This document shows, in pieces, positions 11,224 to 23,029 of a DNA stretch of 64,000 nt. Where the stretch lies: NCBI GenBank assembly GCA_037447655.1, contig JBBHKE010000060.1, positions 399,779-463,778 of the forward strand. Reading direction: 5' to 3'. The position numbers and the translations under genes were made by a program. The notes under the pieces are model-generated. The model was not told where the DNA came from. It did no database searches and was given only the letters and a program-made list of their open reading frames with translations. The first letter of the stretch is position 1. Each line of letters begins with the position of its first letter. Origin of the DNA: Zygnema cylindricum (lineage: Eukaryota; Streptophyta; Zygnematophyceae; Zygnematales; Zygnemataceae).

Positions 11224-12281
11224 TGTAGAAATTACTGGTCAGTTTAAAGTATTTTCTAGGTCTAAATAGAAATATAGAAAGAAGCCGAAGCAGTCTACCT
11301 CTAACTTCTCTTTCCAACTCTCAAACTTGTCGCAGTCACTGAGAGTTCAGAGAGGGAGCCAGAGCCATGGCTACCTAGGCTATCCAGAGGTTTACGGGAA
11401 ATATATATTAGTTAGGGGTTTATTTACTAAAAAGATAAGTGCCGGTCACAGGATTTGATCCTGGAACCTGCCAGACGGCAAACTGTCGGTAGCCGGTAGT
11501 CTTAACCGTTAGTTCTTTAGCTAGTGTTACATACTATATGGATTGATTTTTAATTATACATTAACAAGTAGGATAATTCATTTAGCTGATACTATTTACG
11601 GGATACATATAATCAGTAATGTAAAGTACGGATTGTAGTACGGATAAAGAAACGAATACCGCGCATTTGTTTCTTTAGTGAAACGAATACCGCGCAGGTA
11701 TTTATTACAGCTACGATTAAATGTAAATTTAATCGGACGGTCGGAATGAATGCCGAGATCGTGGAAGAGAATTTCGGCGGTTTGTGGTCATCGCCACATC
11801 GGATGACACGTGGCGAAATTACATTGGATCGTGGTATCTCATGAGATTACGGCACCGAATTCGGATATGACATGTGTCAACATTTAGGCCATGTCGAACA
11901 ATGTCCGTACAAAAAAATACACCGGCAACTGTACTTTTGTGTACGAAAGTGGAATATGATTGGCAACGTACATCAGTAGATAGAGTTTGTGACAGAGAAA
12001 GGAATTAGAAATAATTAGGAGATAGGATCCTCTCTCCCAGAGAGCTTCTAGAAAAAATGTCAACTTTGACCCTCCATAACTTACTGCTTAGGGAAGCAAA
12101 TTCAGAGATACTTTTTGCTATCGACTCAGGGGAGTCTTGCCTTTAAAGGGGTGAAGGTGGTCAGAGTTATTGTCTGCCAAGGTGGTAGTTGTTCTTGCTG
12201 AAACACAAAGGGGCCAGGGTTATCCTAGAGGCTTCTAAGAAGCTGTCCACTCTGAGGACTTATGGAGGTCTCAGAGTTTCA
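11224..12281 (+). mobile_element. 5' LTR of Copia element A
   Basis: Starts TGTAGAAATTACTGG and ends GAGTTTCA, 1058 bp. At least four other full or partial copies of this LTR type occur downstream (18319-19373, 21969-23016, 23030-23834, 27958-29012). It is followed at once by the primer-binding site and gag. The left flank is CACGT. Like the other copies it contains, in antisense, a tRNA-like block with GGATTTGATCC at 11451-11461. Confidence 0.9.
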
Positions 12282-12296
12282 AGTTATGGGCCCACC
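12282..12296 (+). other. Primer-binding site of Copia A (half-tRNA-iMet type)
   Basis: AGTTATGGGCCCACC abuts the LTR end. From position 12283 onwards it is complementary to the anticodon arm of plant initiator tRNA-Met (from memory GGUGGGCCCAUAAC), the half-tRNA primer mode known from Drosophila copia and yeast Ty5. The ATG at 12286-12288 also starts gag. Confidence 0.75.
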
Positions 12297-15200
12297 CTCT
12301 AGGGTATCAATCTTTAATGGAATTGACTTCATATACTGGGAAAGTATGATGATAGGAGCTCTATGCGAAAAAAGGTTTTGGGGGATAGTGAGAGGAAGGT
12401 TGGGGCGTCCATCAAGTCTTGGAATCCCTCCAGGGTTTGGAGGAAGCAGATTCACCAGGAAAGGGGATCCACCTTCAACGGAGGAAACAAAGGAAGGCGA
12501 GGTGGTGGACAAAGGAAAGGAGAAGGAGACGACCACACTAATTGCAACTGGTTCGGCATTCATGTCACTTATTCCGAGGAACGAGGAGAATGATACTGAA
12601 ATTTGGGACTTCAACAATATGGTGGCAAAACACTTCATCCTACGCCATCTCACTCAAGGACTTACATTTCCTCATTTGCAGGTAGAAAGGGCATCCGATC
12701 TTTGGATGGCTCTCATAGAGATGTACCAAAGTGGTACGATTCAGCAACAACAGTTGGCTGATCAGGAAGTTAAGGACTATGTATACGAAAGGGGGAAGAT
12801 GTTGGATTTTTGCAATGAGCTTGCTACACTCTTCATGGAGCTAGAGAGTGCGGGAAAAGTTTTTAGTGAAAAAGAAAAGGTTAACTGTTTACTGATGAAG
12901 TTACCTGATGAGTTCGAGAACATAGTCAACCGTGTGCAGGACTTCTGGGACTCAAGATGGATATAGAACTCCGTGGTAGGGATGATTCTCGTTCGGGAGA
13001 ATAAGATTGAGATCCGAAGGGGAGGAAAGAGTAGCTAAGCATGGCAACTGCGACCGATAGGAGGAACAAGGATTCCCGGAAACCGGTCGGAAACTATGGG
13101 GGGAGGGAGCAGAAAAATCAGATCGACGAGTTCGGACCAAGGGCTCCCAAAGGTTTATGTCATTTTTGTAAGAAACCTGGGCACTATATGGCAGAGTGCA
13201 CTAAACTAACCGAGCTTCGGTTAAAGGAGGGGTAGACCGGTGGATTCCTAGAGGAAAGAAAAAGGCCCTTGTGACACAGGTACATGAGGCGGAATCCGAG
13301 GGCGAGGACGATGAGCTCTTTTTAGATGAGGAGTTGGAGGCGAAAAACGAGGTCGAAATTCCACGAAGGCAGAAATGTGCTTACGGTGGATTGAAAGGTG
13401 AAGCCGGCTGGATTGTAGATTCAGGTTCCTCCATGCACATCTGTAAGGATAGGCACCTCTTCACTAAGAAAAGAAAGATTCCCATCGTAGAGATAGAGTA
13501 CGGGGATGTGAGGATAGTCACCACTACTCTTGTAGGATCGGTAGATTTGAAAGTGTTAGTAGAAGGAAAGACATCCATAGTAACATTCTCCGATGTATTG
13601 TTTATTCCGGAGCTGAACAAAAACCTCATCTCTACATCTGTATCAGATGATAAGGGAATTTTTTCTAGCACTAGGGAAGGAGTCTTTACTGCTAGTTTTG
13701 AGGAGGATGTCTATTTTATTGCTGAGAAAGGTAGCCATGGGATGTTTAGGCTGGTTTTAAGTAATGAAATGAAGAAACTTTGTTATGCTGGTGTTCATGA
13801 TATTATGATGTGGCATAAGAGGCTTGGGCATGTGAATCTAGATAAGTTAAGAGAGATGAAAAAGACGGGAGTGGTGGAAGGGATTAAGTTCACTGAGAGT
13901 GATAATATAAGTCATTGTAGTGATGTGCTCAAGGTAAAACACACAGATTACCCTTTCCTAAAACAACCACCTATAAGGGAGAAAAAATTCTAGATCTAGT
14001 ACACACAGATATTTGGGGACCGACTAGAGTGCCCTCACCGGAGGGGAAGAGATTTATGATGACTATCACTGATGATTGGTCTCGGTATTCCCGAGTGTAT
14101 TTTCTGAAAAATAAGTCAGAAGCTCAAGATTGCTTTAGACAATATAATGCATGGAGTGAAAAACTCCATGAAACTCCAATCAAGAGAGTAAGGAGTGACA
14201 ATGGTGGGGAGTATACTTCTAACCAGTTTGAGGATTTTCTGAGGGAAGATGGAGTCCAACACCAAAAGACAGTTCCAGAAAACACGGAACAGAATGGGGT
14301 AGCTGAAAGGTTAAATAGTTCACTAAGTGATAGTGCTAAAAGTATGTCGTCAGATAAAAAGATAGGAAAAATGTTTTAGGCAGAAACAATGAACTATGGT
14401 ATTTACCTCAAAAATAGAGTTTTTACCTCAGCTATAAAAGATCAAACACCTTATGAGAGATGGACAAGCTTGAAACCGGACATATCTCACTTAAAGGTTT
14501 TCGGCAGTCAAGTTTTTAGTCTAGATACAGATCGATCCAATTGGAAGCTGGATCCTAAAGGAAAACCGGGATACTTATTAGGATATGATGAGGATGTTAA
14601 TGGATATAGAGTTTACGATCTAAAAAGGGAAGATATAATCTTAGTAAATCATCTAGTAGTTATGGATGAAGGAAAGTCTGTGGATCCCTTCAAGTATACA
14701 AAGTCAATAAAAATCAGATTTGAGTCAGAAAATTCTGATGACTTAAAGCCTCCTAACTATCTAGGTTTTAGAGAAGATGACATTCTTGCAGGTACAAATC
14801 AGACCAAAAAGGACTCGGCTGTGGAAACTCCAGAGACAACTCTACCCGAAGCGGAAGACGTGGTGGAAATTGATTCGGAATTAAAGGATATGGAAGAATC
14901 CGAGTTTGTTCGAAAGAATCCACGAGAACCATCTATTCCTGCCTCAAATTTTGAGGGGGGAAGGAGAAGTAGCAAAAGACTGCAAGAAAAACAGGTTAAT
15001 AACAAGGTAACTAAACTATCTCATCAAGATGAACCTCAAACTTATGGAGAGGCGATGACTTGTCCAGAAAGAAACCGGTGGAAGACAGCCATCAATGAGG
15101 AGATGGCCTCAATTATGGCAGCCGATACTTGGGAGCTGGTGGATTGTTCACCTAACTGAAAACCAATCGGTTGTAAGTGGGTTTTCAATTTAAAACTGAA

Positions 15201-16598
15201 CCCAGATAACACAATCAAGGGCTACAAGGCCCGATTAGTGGCAAAGGGATTTACACAAAAGGAGGGAATTGACTACGAGGAAACCTTTGCCCCGGTGGTC
15301 AGATTTCCCTCCGTCCGCATACTTCTTAGTCTGGCAGCAGTGGAAGACATCGAAGTGCACCAGATGGACATCAAGACAGCCTTTTTGCATGGAGAATTGG
15401 AAGAGGAGATCTTCATGCGACAACCCGAAGGGTTTGTGGAGGAAAGAGAGGAGAGTAAGGTATGCCGGTTGATTAAATCTCTTTATGGTTTGAAACTGGC
15501 GCCTCGACGGTGGAATAAGAAGCTCGATGGGTTTCTTACCAGTCTGGGATATATCCGGATCAGCTCAGATCACTCAATCTATGTTTTCGAAGATGAGGAA
15601 GGTTTGATATTTATTGCAATTTATGTTGATGATTTGCTTGTTTTAAGTAAACTAATGGAAAAAATTAATAAACTGAAAACCAATCTCAAGAGGAGATTTG
15701 AAATGAAGGATATGGGGGAAGCAAAATATATTTTGGGAATTCAAGTAGAGAGAGACCGGAAAAGAAAGATTATATGATTTACTCAAAAGGAAGCAATAGA
15801 GAACATGCTTGAAAATTTCAGATGGATAAAGCTAATAGTTGTACAACTCCAATGGAGGGAGTTGAAGAAGGGAAGTGAAAGGAGTGAGGAAGAAGGAGTC
15901 GTAGTCTTGGACGAGGAATTATCTCTTGAAGAAGAGAAGTTCATACAGTGCGAAGTCTAATCTATTTTATGAATTGTACCCGGCCGGATTTAGGTGCAAC
16001 TGTAGGAGTGCTGAGTAGAAGTCTAAATGCTCCCACTAAGAGGGATTGGGAGGCAGCTAAGAGAGTCCTTAGATACTTGATAGGAACTAGGGATCTATGG
16101 TTTCATTTGGGTGGGGAGAATACTGACATCACTACTTGGAGTGATGCCAGTTATGGTGATGCTTCGATGAGGAGATGCACTTCTGGATATGTATTATATG
16201 TGGGTGATAGGGCTTGCTGTTGGAGTAGCAAACAACAAAAAGTTATTGCTCAGTCCACCTTGGAGGCTGAGTATATGGCCTCTTGTTATGCTGTAAAAGA
16301 ATTGATGTGGGTCAAGTCTTTGCTTGGTGAGCTTGGTCACATTAATAGTGGTGTGCAATTTTTTTTTTGGGATAATCAGGCAGCAATCGCTATTTCTGCC
16401 AATCCTAAACATCATTTTAAAGCCAAACGCATGAACATCAGACTCAACTTTGTTAGAGAGAAAGTAGAAAACAAAATAATCAGTTTAGAGTATCGACCAG
16501 ATAGTGAGATGGTAGCAGATATGATGACCAAACCTGTGCCTTCCCTTAAGCTAATTTTCTGCAAGGAGAAGTGTGGCCTGAAATTAAAGATTGATTAG
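12286..16598 (+). pseudogene. Copia A gag-pol, interrupted
   Basis: Domains occur in the Ty1/Copia order. Gag from 12286 is stopped by a TAG at 12964 where a Trp codon is expected. The CCHC zinc knuckle is at 13158-13199 (CHFCKKPGHYMAEC). Protease has an intact DSG (VDSGSSMHIC near 13418-13443). The integrase zinc region has lost its second CxxC cysteine (CSDV instead of CSGC), and a frameshift lies near 13990. The integrase core runs about 13995-14376 (TDIWG, SDNGGEY, NGVAER) and ends at a TAG replacing Trp. RT is broken by TGA near 15157 and 15775 but keeps YVDDLL at 15622-15639. RNase H runs 15948-16598 (EAEYMA, DMMTKPVPS). At least five disruptions make it non-functional. Confidence 0.9.
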
Positions 16599-16609
16599 AA
16601 AATAAGGGG

Positions 16610-17697
16610 TGTTTAGAAATTAATGGTCCATTTAAAGTATTTTCTAGGTCTAAATAGAAATATAGAAAGAAGCCGAGGCAGTCTACCTCTAACTTCTCTC
16701 TCCAACTCTCAAACTTGTCGCAGTCACTGAGAGTTCGGAGAGGGAGCTAGAGCCATGGCTACCTAAGCGATCCAGAGGTTTATGGGAAATATATATTAGT
16801 TAGGGGTTTATTTACTAAAAGATATGTGCCGGCCACAGGATTTGATCCTGGAACCTGAGAGACGGCAAACTGCTGGTAGCCGGTAGTCTTAACCGTTAGT
16901 TCTTTAGCTAGTGTTACGTACTATATTGTTTGATTTTTAATAATACATTAACAAGTAGGATAATTCATTTAACTGATACTATTTACGGGGTACCGAAAGT
17001 ACCAAACTTCAAACGTACTCCAAATGTGTACTTGCGAATCGAAGTCAAACGCTTCGATCGCGAACCCGATATAAAAGTGACGTTCAACTCAAATCGTCAC
17101 AAATCCACCCGTGCGAAATAATCGCACGAAATATCTCCATACAATTACATAGACGCGAATCGAAGTTGAGCGCTTCCTACGCGAACGCGAAATACATTGC
17201 GGTTTATTAAAGCGTCACGTCTCGCGATTCAACAATGAACCTAACAGTTTTGAATTAAGCAGCGGGGATCTCGAGCGACATAAGGACGACTCAGACGACA
17301 ACACGGGTCTACTCCATGGCCTTGTCGTACAGATGTCGTACATAAAGTACATCGGCAACAATACTTTTTGGTACTTTACAATATTCTGATTGGAGCGTAC
17401 TTTAGAAGATAGGGTTTGTGAGAGAGATGTAGGACTTAGAATATTTTCGACAGTCACCTCTCCCTTGGGTATTTTGTATAAATTGGTATCTTTGCCGGCT
17501 CATAACGTATCGGTTGATTGGTCGTTTTTAGTGATTCTTTTTGCTACTAACTTAAGGGAGTCCAAGCTCCACAAGGGTGCAGTCAAATTGTCAGTTTGCC
17601 TTCCTGGACAGCAATGGTTGTGGCTTGAAGTGGGTTAGTTAAACACTATCTAGAGGTTTCTTGTATTCTGTAGTCCAATGGAGGACACAAAATTGCA
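16610..17697 (+). mobile_element. 3' LTR of Copia A, chimeric
   Basis: It follows the polypurine tract AAAATAAGGGG directly. The first part (to about 16990) matches A-type LTRs. The remainder (16990-17697, ending GGACACAAAATTGCA) instead resembles the 3' half of the B-type LTRs at 26930 and 37047. The flank after it (ACTTT) does not match the CACGT before the 5' LTR, as expected if ectopic recombination exchanged LTR halves. Confidence 0.75.
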
Positions 17698-18318
17698 ACT
17701 TTACTGTTACACAACGATGCTGGGAGGAACCCTAATACTGTGGTCCTTATGGAACTAATTAATACATATTGAATTTCGTGCATAGTTGTATATTGTCGTG
17801 GATGAGATTGCGTGACCAAGACTTGACAATTTAGTTTCTCACATGTGGAGCGGATATTTTTAAGCTTTAAATAAGTCTTTTGATAATTTCCTCTATAATT
17901 GTGACATAAAACCATTTGAATCCAAAGGTTTGAAGAGTACTTCGGCGGGCCTTTTACTGCTCCATGGTGTCAACGTGTGTGATTTGCTCTTCAACAAGCC
18001 CAACAAGTCGCATTTTTTCAACGAAACAAAATGGCAAACGACGTGTAGGGGATTTAAGATCTTTGGCTTAAGAATACGTTCCATATCTACCATAAGTTTG
18101 GATTTAGACCTTAACATGTTAGGTTGGTGAGTAATCATCTACCGTAGGATATGTTTTTGTGGATAAAATACTTTGGTAGTTTTAGTTATCTTTCGCCGTC
18201 GCCTGATTTACTTCGGTGGTTTTGTTCATTCTTTCCTTTTATACTCCCTTGTTTTCTTTTAACACTTGTGCCCTATAAGTGTTTTTCTTTTCTGTGTGAC
18301 ACTTTTACTCACGTTGTT
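17698..18318. other. Unassigned 0.6 kb between two LTRs
   Basis: Unique-looking sequence without recognisable coding domains. It ends in CACGTTGTT just before the next LTR. It could be old host sequence or a fragment of another element's interior. Confidence 0.4.
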
Positions 18319-19373
18319 TGTAGAAGTTAATGGTCCGTTTAAAGTATTTTCTAGGTCTAAATAGAAATAAAGAAAGAAGCCGAGGCAGTCTACCTCTAAC
18401 TTCTCTCTCCAACTCTCAAACTTGTCGCAGTCACTGAGAGTTCGGAGAGGGAGCTAGAGCCATGGCTACCTAGGCTATCCAGAGGTTTATGGGAAATATA
18501 TATTAGTTAGGGGTTTATTTACTAAAAGATATGTGCCGGCCACAGGATTTGATCCTGGAACCTGAGAGACGGCAAACTGCTGGTAGCCGGTAGTCTTAAC
18601 CGTTAGTTCTTTAGCTAGTGTTACGTACTATATTGTTTGATTTTTAATAATACATTAACAAGTAGGATAATTCATTTAACTGATACTATTTACGGGGTAC
18701 ATAGAATTAGTAATGTAAAGTACGGATTGTAGTACGGATAAAGAAACGAATACCGCGCATTTGTTTCTTTAGCGAAACGAATACCGCACAGGTATTTATT
18801 ACGGCTACGATTAAATGTAAATTTAATCGGACGGTCGGAATGAATGCCGAAATCGCGGAAGAGAATTTTGGCGGTTTGTGGTCATCGCCACATCGGATGA
18901 CACGTGGCGAAATTACATTGGATCGTGGTATCTCAGGAGATTACGGCACCGAATCCGGATATGACATGTGTCGACATTTAGGCCATGTCGTACAATGTCC
19001 GTACAAAAAATACATCGGCAGCTGTATTTTTGTGTACGAAAGTGGAATATGATTGGCGACGTACATCAGAAAATAGAGTCTGTGACAGAGAAAGGAATTA
19101 GAAATAATTAGGAGATAGGATCCTCTCCACAGAGAGCTTATGTACAAAAGGTCAACTTTGACCCTCCATAACTTACTGCTCAGGGGAGCAAATTCAGAGA
19201 TACTTTTTGCTATCGACTCAAGGGAGTCTTGCCTTTACAAGGGTGAAGGTGGTCAGAGTTATTGTCTACCAGGGTGGCAGTTGTTTTTGCTGAAACACAA
19301 AGGGGCCAGGGTTATCCTAGAGGCTTCTTGGAAGCTGTCCACTCTGAGGACTTATAGAGGTTTCTGAGTTTCA
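18319..19373 (+). mobile_element. A-type LTR, probably solo
   Basis: Runs from TGTAGAAGTTAATGG to GAGTTTCA. The right flank is CACGT (19374-19378). CACGT also occurs at 18310-18314, four bases before the LTR start, and at 11219-11223. No polypurine tract precedes it and no primer site follows, which supports a solo LTR. Confidence 0.75.
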
Positions 19374-19378
19374 CACGT

Positions 19379-19793
19379 TTACAACATGTGCGTACTGTTT
19401 TCCGTGCGCTGATTTTTGTACAGGGGCCGTCTTCTCTCAAATACACCTGTCTTCACACATACGGCGTATGAAAATCATTGACCTCCTGTTGGCAAGTGGG
19501 AAGACAAAAAACGAAACCGTATTTCTGTGCGATAGCGAAAGGATTTTTTGGATTTCGACACGTCGACAATGTGGTGTACGGATATTACGAAGTCAAAAAA
19601 ATTGTACAGCGTGCAGGGAAACGCCTCTAATTGAACCAGAGTGTGAAGTTTCGCTTCATTTTGTTTACCACTTCATGTTTCGTACAAGTCTACTTAAGTC
19701 ACTTTTTTAAGTGACAAGTTATTTTCGTTTACATCCAAATGCTCTGAAAGTTATACGGAGAATCTTCGCTAAAAAATAAAGTAATAAGACTAA
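19379..19793. other. Intergenic, nothing recognised
   Basis: An 80-codon frame at 19468-19710 has no recognisable family or neighbouring gene signals. The stretch ends at the TAA target site of the next element. Confidence 0.35.
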
Positions 19794-20549
19794 GGGTGAA
19801 CTTCCATTAGAGGAAAAGTGGTGTTGTTTACTGGATGCTGTACACTTTCGTACAGATTCGTACATTTTTTTTTTTTTGTCAAACGAAACATTTCGAAACA
19901 TGTTTACTGGATCGCTCCAACATTATAGGCGTAAATATCGACCGTTGGATTTTTAGCTTTTCTAGATTCGCGAAGCAATTGCGCACGTCGTTTAGCGTGA
20001 AGATACTCTCCTCGCCGAGGAGAGTATCTCCACACTGGACGATCGCGCACATCGTCCAGTTTGACGAGAGTCTCTTCAAACTGGACGATGTGCGCGATGT
20101 TCAAGTGAAGAGTACAAAAAATCGCCAACACGAACAGGCGATGAGAACCGAACACGTCGTACATGCCATCCACTGTCCACAGTTTGCCGCGCTTGCACTT
20201 TATTAACACACGTAATAGTGTGACGGATGTCACATAATACGGCAGAGGCTTTCCGTTGGAGGCAGGCGTTCAAATAAAAGCCATTGCAGTGAAGAAGTTA
20301 GGGTTTGTTACAAACCCTGATGAAGGTACAAATAGTACGTTAGAGCATACTCGTACTAAACTTTAAGTACATTACGCTGGTACAAATGTTTCGTTCTGAC
20401 TTTCCGTTGAAGATATTCTGCAGATTTTCAATTTTTTTAGGTGGCCCACATATTTCGTTTTGACTTTCCGTTGAAGATATTTGGCAGATTTTCAAAATCT
20501 TGACTCTAACCTACGTGGCGCCAATCATAATTGAGAAACGATGTTAACC

Positions 20550-20906
20550 GTAGTGTTGGGTATCGGGTAGTTTCATATCGCGATAACTTCGATATTTAAT
20601 ATATTGAATATCGATCGAGCAAAGTCCTCAATGTATCGTACCGCGACCAACATAAATTATCGCGATATATATCGCAAAACAAAGGTGTCCGTACGTATAC
20701 CGTACAATTACCGTACAGTTACAGTGCGGTAATCCGTACGCAAAATAGTACGGACCTCCCCCCCCCCTTAGGGGAGGAGGGGGCTTTTTGAAATAAAAAA
20801 TCCGGAAAAAAAAAATCTGGATATTTAGCTTCTCCGTACATGGTCTCAATATATCGATTATCGGGTACCTAAAATTCGATATATGGTCCTCGATACCCAA
20901 CACTAC
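20550..20906. mobile_element. Complete TAGTGTTGGGTATCG-family MITE
   Basis: A perfect 16-bp terminal inverted repeat, GTAGTGTTGGGTATCG, at 20550 with its reverse complement ending at 20906. The interior is rich in TATCGCGATA palindromes and has a C-run/G-run hairpin near 20758-20782. No clear target duplication is present. Confidence 0.75.
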
Positions 20907-21123
20907 ACCGTCGATCGTATTTAGCGTGTATGTTTTTTTAGCCACTAAAAACATCTTTTCCCCGTACACATTTGTCTGATTTTCAATTTGAGACCGACAA
21001 TCGATCGCTGAGAATCTTACCTTTCAATCGCAATTGTCAGATCCACAATCTGACATGTATGTACGGAGAAATGATGTTTTAAGAGACAAAAAAACATACA
21101 CGCTAAATAGGATCGACGGTGTA
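20904..21123. mobile_element. B-type MITE, copy 2
   Basis: Inverted ends TACACCGTCGATCG and CGATCGACGGTGTA extend to about 35 bp with one mismatch. The inner arms share CATCTTTTC(T/C)CCGTACACA with the copy at 10581-10797. Confidence 0.75.
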
Positions 21124-21242
21124 GTTAACTGGCACAGCATGATGGAAGGCCACGCCAGTAAACGTAAAAAATAGACGTATCCGCATGTTTAATGGGACCG
21201 CCTAATGGAGAACAGACCTAAGTTTCAGTTACATGCGAAAGT

Positions 21243-21330
21243 ACTACACTGTGAATCGCTATTAGCGTAATGAAATAGATAGCGTAATGAAACAATTAGC
21301 GTTATTTACGCTAATTGAGAATGTCGTTTT
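21243..21330. mobile_element. Fragment of TACACTGTGAATCG MITE family
   Basis: TACACTGTGAATCGCTATTAGCG is followed by inverted GCGTAATG/GCTAAT motifs. It is truncated near the gap at 21366. Related ends are seen at about 24315-24345, 26840-26878 and 47488-47510. Confidence 0.45.
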
Positions 21331-21365
21331 TTTTGGAAATAATTTTTATTCTAATTTTTCGTACA

Positions 21366-21375
21366 NNNNNNNNNN
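21366..21375. other. Assembly gap (10 N)
   Basis: Ten Ns separate the Harbinger/MITE region from a truncated LTR array. Confidence 0.95.
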
Positions 21376-21510
21376 CCGTGTCCAAACCAGTAGTATAGAC
21401 GATGGTAGAGGGATAGACCAGCTATGAGATTTGATTAATAAAACAAAAACTTTGAGACTCTGGAGGTATTCAGGAGTCTCACCTGTCGAAGGTTCTTCGG
21501 AGATCCTATC

Positions 21511-23016
21511 CGTACATCAGTAGATAGAGTCTGTGAGAGAGATAGGACTTAGAAAAATTAGGAGATAGGACCCTCTCTCCTAGAGAGCTTCTGTACAAAA
21601 GGTCAACTTTGACCCTCCATAACTTACTGCTCAGGGGAGAAAATTCAGAGATTCTTTTTGCTATCGACTCAAGGGAGTCTTCTCTTCACAGGGGTGAAGG
21701 TGGTCAGAGTTTTTGTGTTCCAGGGTGGCTGTTATTTTTGCTTAAACACAAAGGGGTCAGGATTATCCTAGAGGCTTCTTGGAAGCTGTCCACTCTGAGG
21801 ACTTATGGAGGTCTCAGAGTTTCAAAAACAAAATAATTAGTTTAGAGTATCGACCAGATAGGGAGATGGTAGCAGATATGATGACCAAACCTGTGCCTTC
21901 CCCTAAGCTAATTTTCTGCAGGGAGAAGTGTGGTTTGAAATTAAAGAGTGACTAGAAAATAAAGGGAGTGTAGAAATTGATGGTTATTTTAATATTTTCT
22001 AGGTCTAAAATAAAGTGCAAAAAAAGAAGGCGAGGCAGTCTGTCTCTAACTTCTCACTCCAACTCTCACACTTGTTGCTGTCACTAAGAAGCTAGAGAGG
22101 AAGCTAGTGTCATGGCTGCCTATGCTATCCACAGATTTACGGGGTGGTATAGTAGTTGATTTACTAAAAGGAAAGCTGGCGACTAGAGGATTTGATCCTG
22201 GTACCTACAAATAGGAAATGTTGTCGGTAGCCGCTAGCCTCATCTATTTAGTCTAGGATTAGTGGTAGACGATATAGAGTGTAATAAATATATAATAGTT
22301 AACATATAGGCTAATTCATTTAACGACAACTATGTACGGGATAGATAGAGTCAGTTAGAAAAAGTACGGATTACGAGTACAAAGAATAAATAAGTACCGT
22401 GCATTTGTTTCGATAGCGAAACAAATACATTGCAAATATTTATGACGACTACGATTGAAATTGACATTCAATCGGACGACCAGAAAAAATGCCGAGATCG
22501 CGGAAGAAGATTTCGGCGGTTTGTGGTCGCTGCCACATCGGATGACACATGGCACCACGACATTCGATTTCAGCATCTCTAAGGATTACGGAAACGAATC
22601 CAGAAAAGACATGTGTCGGTATTTTGGTCATGTCGTAGAATGTTCGTACATAAACTTCACCGACAATTGTACCTTTCTGTACGGTAGAGTTATATAATTG
22701 GTGCCATACGTCAGTAGATAGAGTTTTAAAGAGAGATAGGACTTAGAAAAAATTGGTAGATAGGACCCTCTCTTCAGAGAGCTTCTGTACAAAAGGTCAA
22801 CTTTGACCTTGCATAACTTACTGCTCAAGGGAGCAAATTCAGAGATTCTTTGTACTATCGACTCAAGGGAGTCTTGCTTTCACGGGGTGGATGTGGTCAA
22901 AGTTTTTGTTTGCCAAGGTGAAAGTTATTTGTGCTGAAAGACAAAGGGGTCAGGTTATCCTAGAGGCTTCTTGTGAGCTGCTTACTCTGAGGTCTTATGG
23001 AGGTCTGACAGTTGCA
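21511..23016 (+). mobile_element. Deletion derivative of a Copia A-type element
   Basis: The 3' part of an A-type LTR (21511-21824, ending GAGTTTCA) is joined directly to the last codons of RNase H (21825-21953; the frame contains EMVADMMTKPVPS). A polypurine tract (AAATAAAGGGAG) and a complete LTR (21969-23016, ending CAGTTGCA) follow. All of gag and nearly all of pol are missing. The 5' side is cut by the nearby gap. Confidence 0.75.
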
Positions 23017-23029
23017 CATACCGTTTGAT

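Larger units (their letters stand above)
19794..21218. mobile_element. Harbinger-like non-autonomous element, copy 2, with nested MITEs
   Basis: The left end is GGGTGAACTTCCATTAG; the right end in reverse complement is GGTCTGTTCTCCATTAGG. TAA flanks both ends (19791-19793, 21219-21221). The outer parts match copy 1 at 9617-10311. The extra length comes from a nested block of about 575 bp (about 20549-21123) bordered on both sides by GTTAAC. Confidence 0.8.
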
